From contig JAFLBL010000006.1 in the NCBI GenBank assembly GCA_017303855.1, forward strand, positions 124,001 through 188,000: a stretch of DNA of 64,000 bases, written 5' to 3'. The stretch is from Chitinophagales bacterium (lineage in GTDB: Bacteria > Bacteroidota > Bacteroidia > Chitinophagales > Chitinophagaceae). Position numbers and translations under genes: made by a program. Below are positions 24,711-32,915 of this stretch, in pieces. The notes beneath the pieces are model-generated. The model ran no database searches and was not told where the DNA came from. It worked only from the letters and a program-made list of their open reading frames with translations. Positions within the stretch are counted from its first letter, which is position 1. Every line of letters begins with the position of its first letter.

Positions 24711-25862
24711 GGTGTAGTTAGTTAGTAGTTAGTAGTCGGGAGTCGGGAGTCTGTTCGAGTCGTCATTCAGCTTCGGTGTAGGCTGGTTAGCAGTTCGTAG
24801 TTAGTAGTCCGTTCGAATTGTCTTTTTCACTATGGATTTAAATGGTGATTTGAACGGGCAGCATAGCCCAACGGGCTTAAACCATCAATAACCCCGACTA
24901 GCTCTATCCCCCTTTCCAAGGGAAAGAGGGGCGAGAGGCATTTCGTATATGCTACGATTAAACTATAAAGCCAGATCACGATAGCTACCCCGAGCGTAGC
25001 GAGTAACGAAATGCATCTTAGTAGTCTTGTCACCCCGAGTGAAGCGAGGGGTCAGGGGCCCTCATTAAAGCGGGAACTCAGATTCCGACCGGAGGGAGGA
25101 ATCTTGTATTCAACGTAATGATTCTTTTTAATTGTCAGACCAATTGTTACAGGCAAGTTGATTTGTCCTATGAAGTTTGTTCACGTGAGTTGGCCGCTGC
25201 GCGGAAATACAAGGTTCCTCACTGCGTTCGGAATGACAAAGTGGTGGTGGGGAGATAAGGGGAATACAAGATTCCTCCCTGCGGTCGGAATCACAGTGAA
25301 CAAACATGGGGCATCCTTTATCCCTCGCTTTGCCCGGGATGACAAAACAGCCCGCTCCGTAGCGGAATGACGCTTTGACCGGACTATTAACCTGCCTTAG
25401 CCGGCAGGGAAAGAGGGGCGAGAGGCATTTCGTTAATGCTATGGTTCTACCTTGATGTGAAATTTCGATAGCTACCCGGGCGCAGCGAGTAACGAAATGC
25501 ATCTTAGTAGTCTTGTCACCCCGAGCATAGCGAGGGGTCAGGGGCTTTCATTGGAACGGGAACAAAGATTCCGACCGGAGGGAGGAATCTTGTATTCAAT
25601 GTAATGTTTCTTTTTAGTTGTCAGACCAATCGTAACAGACAAGTTGTATTGTCCAATGAAGTTTGAACACATGAATTGGCCGCTGTGCGGAAATATAAGG
25701 TTCCTCACTGCGTTCGGAATGACAAGGTGGTGGTGGGGAGATAAGGGGAATACAAGATTCCTCCCTTCGGTCGGAATCACAGTGAACAAACATGGGGCAT
25801 CCTTTATCCCTCGCTTTGCCCGGGATGACGATTCGAACGGACTACGAACTACTAACTACTAA
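24711..25862. repeat. Composite repeat block with a tandem ~430-470 bp duplication
   Basis: This 1.15-kb block has no gene. Heptad arrays (GTTAGTA, GTCGGGA) lie at 24714-24755 and 24785-24815, and inverted ones at 25835-25862. Inside, 24911-25378 and 25406-25835 are diverged direct copies: both run from GGGAAAGAGGGGCGAGAGGC through a conserved GATTCCGACCGGAGGGAGG and on to ATGGGGCATCCTTTATCCC. The section 24805-24895 is a reverse-complement match to 10343-10421. The right-hand heptads reach into the end of the mazG-like gene, where they encode its last residues and stop codon. Confidence 0.8.
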
Positions 25863-26208
25863 CTTTCTCCTGAAAGCCATACTTCTCCGACTTACTATTA
25901 AACGTATCAATGATCGCTTCTTCTAAACTAATATCGAGTAAGGAAGCCAGCAGATCGAGATAGATGGCGATACCGCCGATTTCTTCTTTGAGCATTTCTT
26001 TGGTAATGTCTTTAGCGGTATAGCTGCTGCCACCATCCACTCCGCCTCTTTCCACCCGTTGCATTTTCTTGATCATATTGCAGAGTTCGCCCACTTCACC
26101 GGCAAGTGCGGTGGTCCAGTAGGTCAGGGGCTGATTGTCGTAACATTTAAAACCGTTTGTGGCTCTTTGCACATTGAGGGGACGGAAGGCGGCAAGATCA
26201 AGTTTCAT
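25852..26208 (-). CDS. MazG-like nucleotide pyrophosphohydrolase
   Basis: A 118-residue all-alpha NTP pyrophosphohydrolase-like protein. The metal-binding Glu motif is present: GEVGELCNMIKK, followed by KEEIGGIAIYLDLLA, corresponding to the ExxE...ExxD pattern of MazG and dUTPase-like enzymes. Such enzymes hydrolyse non-canonical or excess nucleoside triphosphates. The last residues (KVSS) and the stop codon are made by a heptad array, so the original C-terminus may have been slightly altered by the neighbouring repeat. It lies 6 bp after the MFS transporter gene, on the same strand. Confidence 0.75.
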   Translation of the reverse strand: MKLDLAAFRPLNVQRATNGFKCYDNQPLTYWTTALAGEVGELCNMIKKMQRVERGGVDGGSSYTAKDITKEMLKEEIGGIAIYLDLLASLLDISLEEAIIDTFNSKSEKYGFQEKVSS

Positions 26209-26214
26209 ACAAAC

Positions 26215-27393
26215 TTATTTTGAGTGATTGAAGATATTCAGTTTGGTTACCATAATGGTGATCAGCAGACCGAAACAGGCCACTACGGCAAAGGAGGCCC
26301 GCAGACTGAAGAGTTGTGCTACATAACCGATCAGGGGAGGACCGAATAAGAATCCGAGAAAGCCGATACTGGAAACACCGGCCAGCGCTATGCCCGGTGC
26401 ATGCCTGGATGTACTGGCTGCCGTGCTGTAGATTGTAGGAATAACGGAGGATACGCCAAGACCAACAATAATAAATCCGGCTGTAGCGGTTACAATCCAG
26501 GGAAATAATGCGGAAAGGGTTAGGCCGGTAAAGACCATAATACCGCTCCATTGAAGTGTTTTCTTACGCCCCACCCGGGCAATCAGTTTATCGCCCATGA
26601 AACGGCCGGTGGCCATCATGATCATAAAACTGGCGTAACCAAGTATCACGAGGCTTGCCGGGGCTTTCACTACTTCCCGGAAATAGACCCCGCTCCATTC
26701 AAACATAGTGCCTTCCGCCGACATACTGAAGAAAGCAATGATGCCGAGTTTAACCAGGATGCCTTCCGGTTTGGAAAAAAATTTTCTTGTGACAGCCGGG
26801 GAAGAAGAGCCTGCGATCAGGTATTGCCGGGAAAGGAATACAATAATAAAAACGAGACTGGCTACCATGATGAAATGCGGCCGCGGGGCAATCTTCAGGT
26901 TCATCATCAGTAAACCGACAAGGGCACCGGTAAATCCGGAAAAACTCCAGATACCATGAAAAGTAGTCATAATCGGTCGCCCGTATTGCTGCTCGGCCAG
27001 TACTCCCTGTGTATTCACCGAGATATTGGACATATTGCCCACAATGCCGAATATGAACAGGGCGAGTCCCAGCTGCCACATGGATGAGGCCCAGCCGAGA
27101 TTAGTGAGTTCCAGCGCATAGAGCAATATCGCAAAAGAAAGTATTTTTTTACTGCCATATTTAGTGACCAGTCTTCCCGAAAAAGGCATCATCAGTAACT
27201 GGCCGAGGGGCAGACAAAGCAGTACTGTTCCCAGCTGTGCTTCATTGAGCTGCAGTTTTGTTTTTATATCCGGGATACGACTGGCCCAGGAGGCAAAGCT
27301 GAATCCCATGCTGAAATAAAATGCGGATACGGCGATACGCATCTTTTGCCTGGAAGTAGTGCCTGCGTCTGTTATTGTATCCGGTGCGTTCAA
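26215..27393 (-). CDS. MFS transporter (YbjJ-like)
   Basis: A 392-residue major facilitator with about twelve membrane helices. The N-terminal half shows ASRIPDIKTKLQLNEAQLGTVLLC and the loop 2-3 motif GRLVTKYGSKKI; the second half repeats the pattern (GDKLIARVGRKKTL). These features fit the YbjJ/FucP-like group often annotated as sugar or metabolite transporters. The substrate is not evident. It is upstream of and operonic with the MazG-like gene. Confidence 0.8.
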   Translation of the reverse strand: MNAPDTITDAGTTSRQKMRIAVSAFYFSMGFSFASWASRIPDIKTKLQLNEAQLGTVLLCLPLGQLLMMPFSGRLVTKYGSKKILSFAILLYALELTNLGWASSMWQLGLALFIFGIVGNMSNISVNTQGVLAEQQYGRPIMTTFHGIWSFSGFTGALVGLLMMNLKIAPRPHFIMVASLVFIIVFLSRQYLIAGSSSPAVTRKFFSKPEGILVKLGIIAFFSMSAEGTMFEWSGVYFREVVKAPASLVILGYASFMIMMATGRFMGDKLIARVGRKKTLQWSGIMVFTGLTLSALFPWIVTATAGFIIVGLGVSSVIPTIYSTAASTSRHAPGIALAGVSSIGFLGFLFGPPLIGYVAQLFSLRASFAVVACFGLLITIMVTKLNIFNHSK

Positions 27394-27420
27394 GGTTTTT
27401 ATTGAACTGTAAAGATAGTC

Positions 27421-27522
27421 AGAAGTGAGTTGTGAGATGTGGGATGTGAGATGTGAGTAAAGCGATGTCGAATGGAACGCCGTACTTCATACTTCGTACT
27501 TCTTACCTCGTACTTTGTATTT
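27421..27522. repeat. Two heptad arrays at the 3' side of the lyase gene
   Basis: At 27421-27462 six heptads of the AGATGTG type follow one another; at 27481-27522 six heptads of the CGTACTT type follow and end at the stop codon of the lyase gene. Between them lies GCGATGTCGAATGGA (27462-27476), which recurs in the same orientation at 29738-29752 beside another heptad array. Confidence 0.85.
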
Positions 27523-29638
27523 ATTGTTTGATCAGCGTTCGCGTGATGCTTTTATTTTTCTGTGTGAGTACGAGGAAATACAGACCGGGCAATAATTTAT
27601 CTCCGGTGGTAAACCGGTTGATCGCATTTCCTTTTCCGATGAAGCGTCCGGCGGCATCAACTACTTTCCAGGAAAATGTGCCATTCAGTGTTATCGTGAA
27701 ATCCTGACCGGACGGATTCGGGGAAATGGTAATGGCATTATTGTTCAATGTGGGATTGCCGGTAGCAGTAATAATATCATTCACCAGTTTTATCTGGGGT
27801 ACAGGCGGCGTACTCATCCCTTCTCCCAGGTAGAAACCAGGATGCGGAGGTTGATTGTATGCGCCATTCTGCCAGGCAACCGCCAGTCTGTATTGCGGAT
27901 CATGCATGAGTGTATAAAACCGGTAATTCGTTGTATCAATCGTTGTATAAATATTCAGAAAGAGGTTATCCGCGCTGCGCAGTATAATTTCCTCCCGCCA
28001 GTCACCAAGTATATCCGCGGTGAGACAGGGGTTGGCTTTTGTGGTATTATTGCTTTCCCCGCTGCCCAGTTCAGGTAAATATAAAGTCAGCAGGCGATTC
28101 ATGCTGTTCGTGGTATAATTCCATTTTTCCAGCTTGGTGCCATCCAGTAATTCACGAAGCAGGTCTCCATCCCACCACACTGTATGATTCATGGTGGGAC
28201 GATTGGGCCCGATTGAATCCCCATGACAGTTATATAAACGTCCCGTAGCACCCCAGCACTCATATCCTTTATAACGGGGATCAATATCCGCAGCCAATGC
28301 TCTTCCGATATCGGCATTGTTGCCGGGCACTCCCCAGAGCGGGGTACCTGTTTTCGCATCCCGGAATTCAAGTCCGTATTGGCCATACTTTGCCGGTTCT
28401 TCATGGCATTGCCATATTTCAAGCCCGGGACGTTCAGGATCCATATCGCTCATGTGCAGGGCATCGCCATGGCCCAATCCGTTAACATAAAAACCGGTAC
28501 CATCATCATTCACGGCACTGGAGCCGTTGCAGATTTCATCTTTGCCATCAGCATCCGGATCACCAGCCGTCAGCTGATGATTGCCCTGCCCGGCATACGC
28601 GCTGTTACCACTGGTATTGCTGTCAAAAATCCATTTCTGCTGCAATGTACCATTCCTGAAATCCCAGGCGCTGCGTACCAGCCGTGTATAGTAGCCCCGG
28701 CCGAATACCATGCTGGGATTTACGCCATCCAGGTAAGCCACAGTGGCCAGGAAACGATCTACCCGGTTGCCATAACTATCACCCCAGCTGCTTACGGTAC
28801 CACGGGCGGGTGTATACGCTTTTGTATCCATGGCGGCACCGGTCAGCCCGTTGAATACAGTCAGGTATTCCGGACCGGTTAAAACATACCCGTTACTGTT
28901 CCGGTAATCAGCCGTCGCATTGCCGATTACAGTACCCGTTCCGTCAATTGTACCATCGGCCGTTTTACAAGCCATTTCAGCTTTACCGTCGTTGTCAAAA
29001 TCGTAAACAAGAAACTGGGTATAATGGGCACCGGCACGGATATTCCGTCCCAGGTCAATACGCCAGAGGCGCGTGCCACTCAGGGAATAGGCATCAATGA
29101 ATACATTACCGGTATACCCGGACTGTGAATTATCTTTTGAATTGGTAGGATCCCATTTCAGGATGATTTCATATTTCCCGTCACCATCGAGATCAGCGGT
29201 GCTGGCATCATTGGCGGTATAGGTATAGGCCACGGCATCCGGTGTGGTACCGCCTGGAGGAGGCTGTAGCGGTAGCTGCAGGTATTGTTTGGCCCAGACG
29301 GATACCGGGTTACCCCGGTTGTCTTCCGTGCCATTTACAACAGCTTTTACATTGTACTGGCCATTCGTTGTGGTATTATCTGTATAGTTAGTCAGGCTCA
29401 GCGGTGTGGCATTTAATTTTACACCGTCACGGTAAATATTAAAACCGGTGGCAGCCGGTTCAGTACCCAGCAGGCGCCAGCTGAGAAAAATTTTTGTGCT
29501 GCTTACCCGTACGGCCACAGTTCCCCGGTCGAGGTTTTCCATCCATCGCTGTGCCAGCAGGCCAGGGAAATTGAGCAAAGTGAAAGAAATCAGTAACAAG
29601 AGGGGCATTCGGATCTTGTGTCGGGCAGAGCAATACAT
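27521..29638 (-). CDS. Rhamnogalacturonan lyase, PL11 family, with T9SS sorting domain
   Basis: A ~705-residue secreted pectin-degrading enzyme, read here from ATG 29638 (others in frame at 29692 and 29608). A signal peptide ends at LLAQ. The catalytic part begins RWMENLDRGTVAVR and forms the eight-bladed propeller of PL11 lyases, with repeated calcium-binding loops (DLDGDGKYE, DFDNDGKAE, DPDADGKDE). PL11 enzymes cleave the rhamnose-galacturonate backbone of rhamnogalacturonan I by beta-elimination. The last ~75 residues are a T9SS type A sorting domain (ISPNPSGQDFTITL, GLYFLVL). No other pectin genes are nearby, so it is an isolated enzyme here. Direct repeats flank the gene. Confidence 0.9.
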   Translation of the reverse strand: MYCSARHKIRMPLLLLISFTLLNFPGLLAQRWMENLDRGTVAVRVSSTKIFLSWRLLGTEPAATGFNIYRDGVKLNATPLSLTNYTDNTTTNGQYNVKAVVNGTEDNRGNPVSVWAKQYLQLPLQPPPGGTTPDAVAYTYTANDASTADLDGDGKYEIILKWDPTNSKDNSQSGYTGNVFIDAYSLSGTRLWRIDLGRNIRAGAHYTQFLVYDFDNDGKAEMACKTADGTIDGTGTVIGNATADYRNSNGYVLTGPEYLTVFNGLTGAAMDTKAYTPARGTVSSWGDSYGNRVDRFLATVAYLDGVNPSMVFGRGYYTRLVRSAWDFRNGTLQQKWIFDSNTSGNSAYAGQGNHQLTAGDPDADGKDEICNGSSAVNDDGTGFYVNGLGHGDALHMSDMDPERPGLEIWQCHEEPAKYGQYGLEFRDAKTGTPLWGVPGNNADIGRALAADIDPRYKGYECWGATGRLYNCHGDSIGPNRPTMNHTVWWDGDLLRELLDGTKLEKWNYTTNSMNRLLTLYLPELGSGESNNTTKANPCLTADILGDWREEIILRSADNLFLNIYTTIDTTNYRFYTLMHDPQYRLAVAWQNGAYNQPPHPGFYLGEGMSTPPVPQIKLVNDIITATGNPTLNNNAITISPNPSGQDFTITLNGTFSWKVVDAAGRFIGKGNAINRFTTGDKLLPGLYFLVLTQKNKSITRTLIKQ

Positions 29639-29703
29639 GGCAATCGCAATTGTAGTATGTATGAAGGTAAAAAACTGTGTGAGGGGGAGCATCCTGTTGT
29701 ATC

Positions 29704-29765
29704 TGTTGTCAGGTGTCAGGTGCCAGGTGCCAGGAATGCGATGTCGAATGGAGGGACGTACTTGG
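29704..29765. repeat. Heptad array of the AGGTGYC type
   Basis: Heptads starting at 29704 (TGTTGTC, AGGTGTC, AGGTGCC, AGGTGCC, AGGAATG, CGATGTC) run to 29745 and continue into a GACGTACTT stretch. It shares a 15-bp direct repeat with the array on the other side of the lyase gene. Confidence 0.8.
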
Positions 29766-29774
29766 TACGCAAAA

Positions 29775-29801
29775 AAACCCCCGGCACTGCTCCGGGGGTT
29801 T
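29775..29801 (-). terminator. Rho-independent terminator of the beta-barrel gene
   Basis: A perfect 10-bp stem, AAACCCCCGG at 29775-29784 and CCGGGGGTTT at 29792-29801, with a 7-base loop. On the minus strand it is followed by a T-run (the A-run at 29771-29777), as expected for the gene that ends at 29822. Confidence 0.85.
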
Positions 29802-29821
29802 CCTCTCTCACATACTGCCGG

Positions 29822-30502
29822 TCAGAACCGGATCCCGATTCCGGCAGTGGCATTCAGTGCATAAATTTTCTGGTACCCTTTTTCCATATCATCGGTCCAG
29901 AAATCCAGTATATTAAATTGCGGACGCATATACTGGAAGTCGCCATTAACGAAAAGAAAAACCTGTTTACCGGCGTCCATTTTCAGGTTGATACCTGCCT
30001 GTACCACAGGGCCGATACCCCAGTCAGCCTTTGTCATGTCTTCTCCATCTAAATAGAATGCAGGCAGACGAACATTGGCCACTCCGCCCAGTACGTGCAG
30101 ACCGGCACTGAGATTTTTGGCCGGACTGAATTCCATGGACGGGCCAATAGTAAGTCCGTACAGATGCCATTTGTCAAGACTCAGTTCAAGACTTTCTGTG
30201 CCATCGCCCAGATCAAAAGTCATTACTGTTTTTTTGCTGCCATACTGGTTGTAGAAGGCAGCAGCCTCCAGTCCGAAATTGGAATTAAACCTGTATCCGT
30301 AATTCATACCAATAGTAAAACCGGTTTTTGCCATACCGGCTTCTTCATTGCCCGGATTATTACTGGCAAAATTACCTATCGGAAAAGAAGGACCTGTGTG
30401 GAAAGCGAGAAACGATTTTTTGAAGACTGCATTGTCGCTCTCCTGGGCAGACAGTACACTGCCGGCCAGCAATGCAATCATCAGAACAAGCAGCTTTTTC
30501 AT
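29822..30502 (-). CDS. Outer-membrane beta-barrel (porin-like) protein
   Basis: A 226-residue protein with a signal peptide (MKKLLVLMIALLAGSVLSAQ) and a regular series of amphipathic strands separated by short turns (LAFHTGPSFPIGNFA, TGFTIGMNYGYRFNSNFGLEAAAFYNQYG, LNATAGIGIRF). The terminal Phe fits recognition by the BAM machinery. It belongs to the broad OMP_b-brl type group of Bacteroidota; the function is unknown. A strong terminator follows. Confidence 0.75.
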   Translation of the reverse strand: MKKLLVLMIALLAGSVLSAQESDNAVFKKSFLAFHTGPSFPIGNFASNNPGNEEAGMAKTGFTIGMNYGYRFNSNFGLEAAAFYNQYGSKKTVMTFDLGDGTESLELSLDKWHLYGLTIGPSMEFSPAKNLSAGLHVLGGVANVRLPAFYLDGEDMTKADWGIGPVVQAGINLKMDAGKQVFLFVNGDFQYMRPQFNILDFWTDDMEKGYQKIYALNATAGIGIRF

Positions 30503-30814
30503 AACCCTGATTTAATGGTGATCAGATCACATCACATATTCTCTTTACCCTGGTAATCTACCGGTGCGGTGCGGCGTACATAAATGAGCAGCGAATAACT
30601 GACAGCTGATCCTGCTCATAGGATTCGCCCGGGTGACGACAGTACATTAATAGTTTATACCGGTACAATGGACCGGCAGTAATTTTTAAACAAAGAGTTT
30701 ACCCCCGTCTGCTTTAAGGGATAGTACATATTTAGAAAAATCTCCGTGTCTTCAGTGATGGCAATCATTGGTATGCACCGATAAAAAGACGTACTTAGTA
30801 TCTGTTTCATCCCT
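30503..30814. other. Intergenic region between divergent envelope genes
   Basis: About 310 bp without a gene or a recognisable repeat array. It must contain the promoters of the divergent beta-barrel and T9SS protein genes, but I find no clear TAnnTTTG box in a suitable position. Confidence 0.5.
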
Positions 30815-32779
30815 GTGAAAGCCATCTTAGTTATATCAGCCCTGTTGCTGTGTTCATTCAACAGCAAAGGCCAGATTACCAGTCCTATTATACGGGCCGG
30901 TTTTGGGGTGGATGCCGATCTGCAACGCAACTTCTTCAACACTACAGCACTGCCAGCTAATGACGACTGGTTCCATTATCCCGGAAGCGAAGACCTGACC
31001 GGTGATTTTGTAATAGATACCAGTGGAGCCACAGCGATTTATAACGGGTACAGCAGCAACCCGTCTTCCCGTTTTAATTCATTTGTACGCGGTATGCGTT
31101 ACCCGTTACTGAGTGTAATCAACAATCACATTTACTATGATGCGGTGTTTATCAGGGATTATCATGGTACCGATTCCACCAGTTTTACCGGCGGCAGTAA
31201 GAATGGACAAAGTCCGGCTGATTGGGTAACAACTATCTCCCCGGTACTCGCCAAGAATGATATAGTGGACGGCTACCTGCATGTACGACGTGATGGAACA
31301 CAGGCAGGTGATTCTCTCTGGTTTTTTGGTGCTGTAGCGATAATGGGCACCAACGGCGACAGGTACTTTGATTTTGAATTATACCAGACAGATATCAGCT
31401 ATAACAGATCCACGAAGAAGTTTGAAAATTACGGTCCCGATGCAGGTCATACCAGCTGGCAATTTGCAGCGGATGGCAGTACGGTAAAAGTGGGCGATAT
31501 TATTTTAACCGCGGAATACGGCAATGCCGGACTGAGTTTGATAGAAGCCAGAATCTGGGTACAGAAAACGGCACTGACATCCGTTACTCCCCAGGCTTTT
31601 TCATGGACCGGTTCATTCGATGGAGATGGTGCCGGTGCCACTTACGGCTATGCCGGTATTGTACCTAAAACAGGTGGCGCTTTTTACCAGGGATTGCAGA
31701 ATGCAGCGGCAACCAGTACCGGACCTTTTGGCACCATAAAATCAGGTGATATCGGCTCTCTTACTTATGATCCTATTCAGTTCATGGAGTTTTCAGTCAA
31801 CCTGACCAAGCTCGGTCTCGATCCGATGAGTTTTACCACCGGTTCCATGTGTAACCTGGCCTTTGGTAAAGTATTGATTAAAACAAGAACCTCCACTTCT
31901 TTCACCGCTTCTATAACCGATTTTGCCAGTCCGTTCAGTTTCAGAGCTATTCCGCAGGTTGATCTGGCAGCGGATATTCCTTTTTTCTGTGAGGAACAGA
32001 ATGTAGCGAATATATGGGTACTGAATCCGCTGCCCACTTCCACTTATACATTCACAACAATGGATGGACATATACTCAGCAATGGCCCGACTTCAGTAGC
32101 TGTTGATTCTCCGGGTACTTATATTGTTATTCAGACATTGCTGGATGGCTGTGCGGAAGGGGGCCGTGATACTGTAATCATCAGCCGATTTGCCGATAAT
32201 AACTGTGTGCCGCTTGCCTCCGGAATAACCGCTTTTACAGCCGCACGCAGCGGGACAGATGTACAACTATCATACACCCTCAGTACAGTTAATGAAGTCC
32301 GGGATATCACGATTCAACGTGCTGTGGATAAGAAAGAGTTTGTCAGTATTCACCGGAACAGTTTATCTGCTTTTCCGGGAGATAAAGGAACATTCCGGTA
32401 CACGGATATGAACTATGACCCGGGTCCCGTTTTGTACTACCGGGTTATGGTTACGGAAGAAAACGGGTATAGTTATTACAGCAGGGTTATTGCTGTTAAA
32501 AGCAACAAATCCGTAGCTGCCGGTTTGCGTGTAATACCGAATCCGGTAAAAGCAGGGTTACCCGCACAGGTGGAAATAACGGCCACTGCATCCGGTCCGG
32601 CAATCCTTCGTGTGGCAGATCTTTCCGGCCGCCAGGTACTCTGGAAAAAGCTGACATTGAATTACGGCGTCAATCAAATCTATTTAACGGAAACATCCGG
32701 AGCGATACCGGCCGGTTTGTATGTTGTATTAATTACTGAAAACAACAAGCAGCAGGTAGCCAGGTTACTGGTGCAATAA
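30815..32779 (+). CDS. Secreted protein with T9SS type A sorting domain
   Basis: A 654-residue exported protein starting at GTG 30815, with a signal peptide ending at SKGQ. The first ~400 residues form a domain starting GFGVDADLQRNFF, with many Gly/Ser/Thr-rich strands; I recognise it only as a type seen in large Bacteroidota surface proteins. An Ig-like stretch follows, and the last ~85 residues (VIPNPVKAGLPAQVEIT, GLYVVLITENNKQQVARLLVQ) are a type IX secretion sorting signal. The next gene has the same architecture, so the two may be made together. No enzymatic motif is visible. Confidence 0.8.
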   Translation: MKAILVISALLLCSFNSKGQITSPIIRAGFGVDADLQRNFFNTTALPANDDWFHYPGSEDLTGDFVIDTSGATAIYNGYSSNPSSRFNSFVRGMRYPLLSVINNHIYYDAVFIRDYHGTDSTSFTGGSKNGQSPADWVTTISPVLAKNDIVDGYLHVRRDGTQAGDSLWFFGAVAIMGTNGDRYFDFELYQTDISYNRSTKKFENYGPDAGHTSWQFAADGSTVKVGDIILTAEYGNAGLSLIEARIWVQKTALTSVTPQAFSWTGSFDGDGAGATYGYAGIVPKTGGAFYQGLQNAAATSTGPFGTIKSGDIGSLTYDPIQFMEFSVNLTKLGLDPMSFTTGSMCNLAFGKVLIKTRTSTSFTASITDFASPFSFRAIPQVDLAADIPFFCEEQNVANIWVLNPLPTSTYTFTTMDGHILSNGPTSVAVDSPGTYIVIQTLLDGCAEGGRDTVIISRFADNNCVPLASGITAFTAARSGTDVQLSYTLSTVNEVRDITIQRAVDKKEFVSIHRNSLSAFPGDKGTFRYTDMNYDPGPVLYYRVMVTEENGYSYYSRVIAVKSNKSVAAGLRVIPNPVKAGLPAQVEITATASGPAILRVADLSGRQVLWKKLTLNYGVNQIYLTETSGAIPAGLYVVLITENNKQQVARLLVQ

Positions 32780-32915
32780 ACCTGTCGAGCATAAAAGTTT
32801 AACCGTATTCTCTGACTGTTCGCTAACGGTTTTTGCTTAAATCGTATAAAAATCCGGCTATATAATTCCGTAATGAATCGGTTGTACTTAGTTTTCGGCT
32901 TCAAAATCCAGATCT

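Noticed and set aside
10098..25862. CRISPR array from the repeated short motifs
   Set aside because: Units are 7 bp with no spacers, and no cas genes are in view.
25158..25862. Short open frames inside the composite repeat block
   Set aside because: Both direct copies give similar short frames because the DNA is duplicated; they have no family signal and no ribosome sites.
27842..29864. Plus-strand open frames antisense to the pectin lyase gene
   Set aside because: They overlap a complete, clearly recognised PL11 gene and encode low-complexity Arg/Cys/Ile-rich sequences with no family signal.
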